Source: an uncultured Bermanella sp. (GTDB lineage: Bacteria; Pseudomonadota; Gammaproteobacteria; Pseudomonadales; Oceanobacteraceae). Taken from it: a stretch of DNA of 35,502 nt. Made by a program: the position numbers and the translations under genes. The DNA lies in contig CAJXRF010000059.1 of assembly GCA_913058575.1 (NCBI GenBank), positions 1 to 35,502 of the forward strand, read 5' to 3'. Positions within the stretch are counted from its first letter, which is position 1. Each line of letters starts with the position of its first letter. The notes beneath the pieces are model-generated. The model was given only the letters and a program-made list of their open reading frames with translations. It searched no databases and had not been told where the DNA came from. Below are positions 35,336 to 35,502 of the stretch, in pieces.

Positions 35336-35502
35336 TTATCATCAAGGAAGTTAGACATAAAAGGAGCTGATAAACGGGAAAGCGCTATTTAAACTTATTT
35401 AAGAGGATACGTTCAGGTTGTTTTCTATTTTTCTACAGCCCACGGAGGTGATCTTCCCCCGATAAAACGGACACGGTAATTATTACGCTGCTAATGATTC
35501 AT
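35336..35502. other. Unassigned window edge beyond the transposase fragment
   Basis: No coding frame is evident. A stretch near 35446-35476 (cggaggtgatcttcccccga, then aaaacggacacgg) has the look of an insertion-sequence terminus, so another element may begin or end here and may have truncated the IS256 copy. The window stops too soon to decide. Confidence 0.25.

Noticed and set aside
1-35502. CRISPR arrays, tRNA or rRNA genes
   Set aside because: No regularly spaced repeat array and no tRNA- or rRNA-like sequence was seen on either strand.

Overview
The window looks like chromosomal DNA of a marine-type gammaproteobacterium. It is moderately AT-rich, has lipoproteins and TonB-linked outer-membrane functions, several orphan family-3 periplasmic binding proteins, Fur-like and LexA-like boxes of gammaproteobacterial form, and an AzgA-type purine permease. 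The species cannot be fixed from the sequence. No rRNA, tRNA or CRISPR array is visible.

Layout. 1-2.7 kb: an AraC/GyrI-type regulator whose reading frame seems broken near its start, then two orphan periplasmic binding proteins. 2.7-4.8 kb: a hotdog thioesterase, a GFA-like zinc protein and a short-chain dehydrogenase. 5.0-6.1 kb: a small unrecognised protein behind a strong Fur-box candidate, facing a 168-aa protein that matches only the C-terminal part of contractile-injection-system tape-measure proteins. 6.2-9.4 kb: a TonB-dependent receptor with a four-fold 11-bp phased repeat in its promoter, preceded by a DUF4344 metallopeptidase. 9.6-14.6 kb: two surface lipoproteins (the larger has duplicated modules and a fibrinogen-like C-terminus) and a third orphan binding protein. 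14.7-22.6 kb: acyl-CoA and ketoacid metabolism: a double-hotdog thioesterase, an acetoacetate-decarboxylase-family protein divergent from its likely AraC regulator, a diguanylate cyclase, and a biotin-dependent acyl-CoA carboxylase operon (alpha then beta). 22.6-23.5 kb: a gene-free, AT-rich stretch with two tandem LexA-type boxes ahead of a secreted 817-aa phospholipase-D-fold protein. 26-28.5 kb: a small secreted protein and the purine permease. 28.5-29.4 kb: a second gene-poor stretch that may hold gene remnants. 29.4-32.8 kb: a two-gene operon of an FAD dehydrogenase and a ThDP enzyme. 32.9-34.3 kb: pyruvate kinase. 34.7-35.3 kb: a decayed IS256-family transposase end.

The most interesting items are the secreted PLD/HhH protein behind two SOS-like boxes, the stand-alone tape-measure C-terminal protein with no injection-system neighbours, the phased response-regulator-type repeats upstream of the TonB receptor, and the 21-bp-spaced direct repeats abutting the start codon of the AraC regulator. 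Hairpins close many transcription units here, most of them without a clear U-tract. All functional calls rest on reading motifs by eye; no database search was run.
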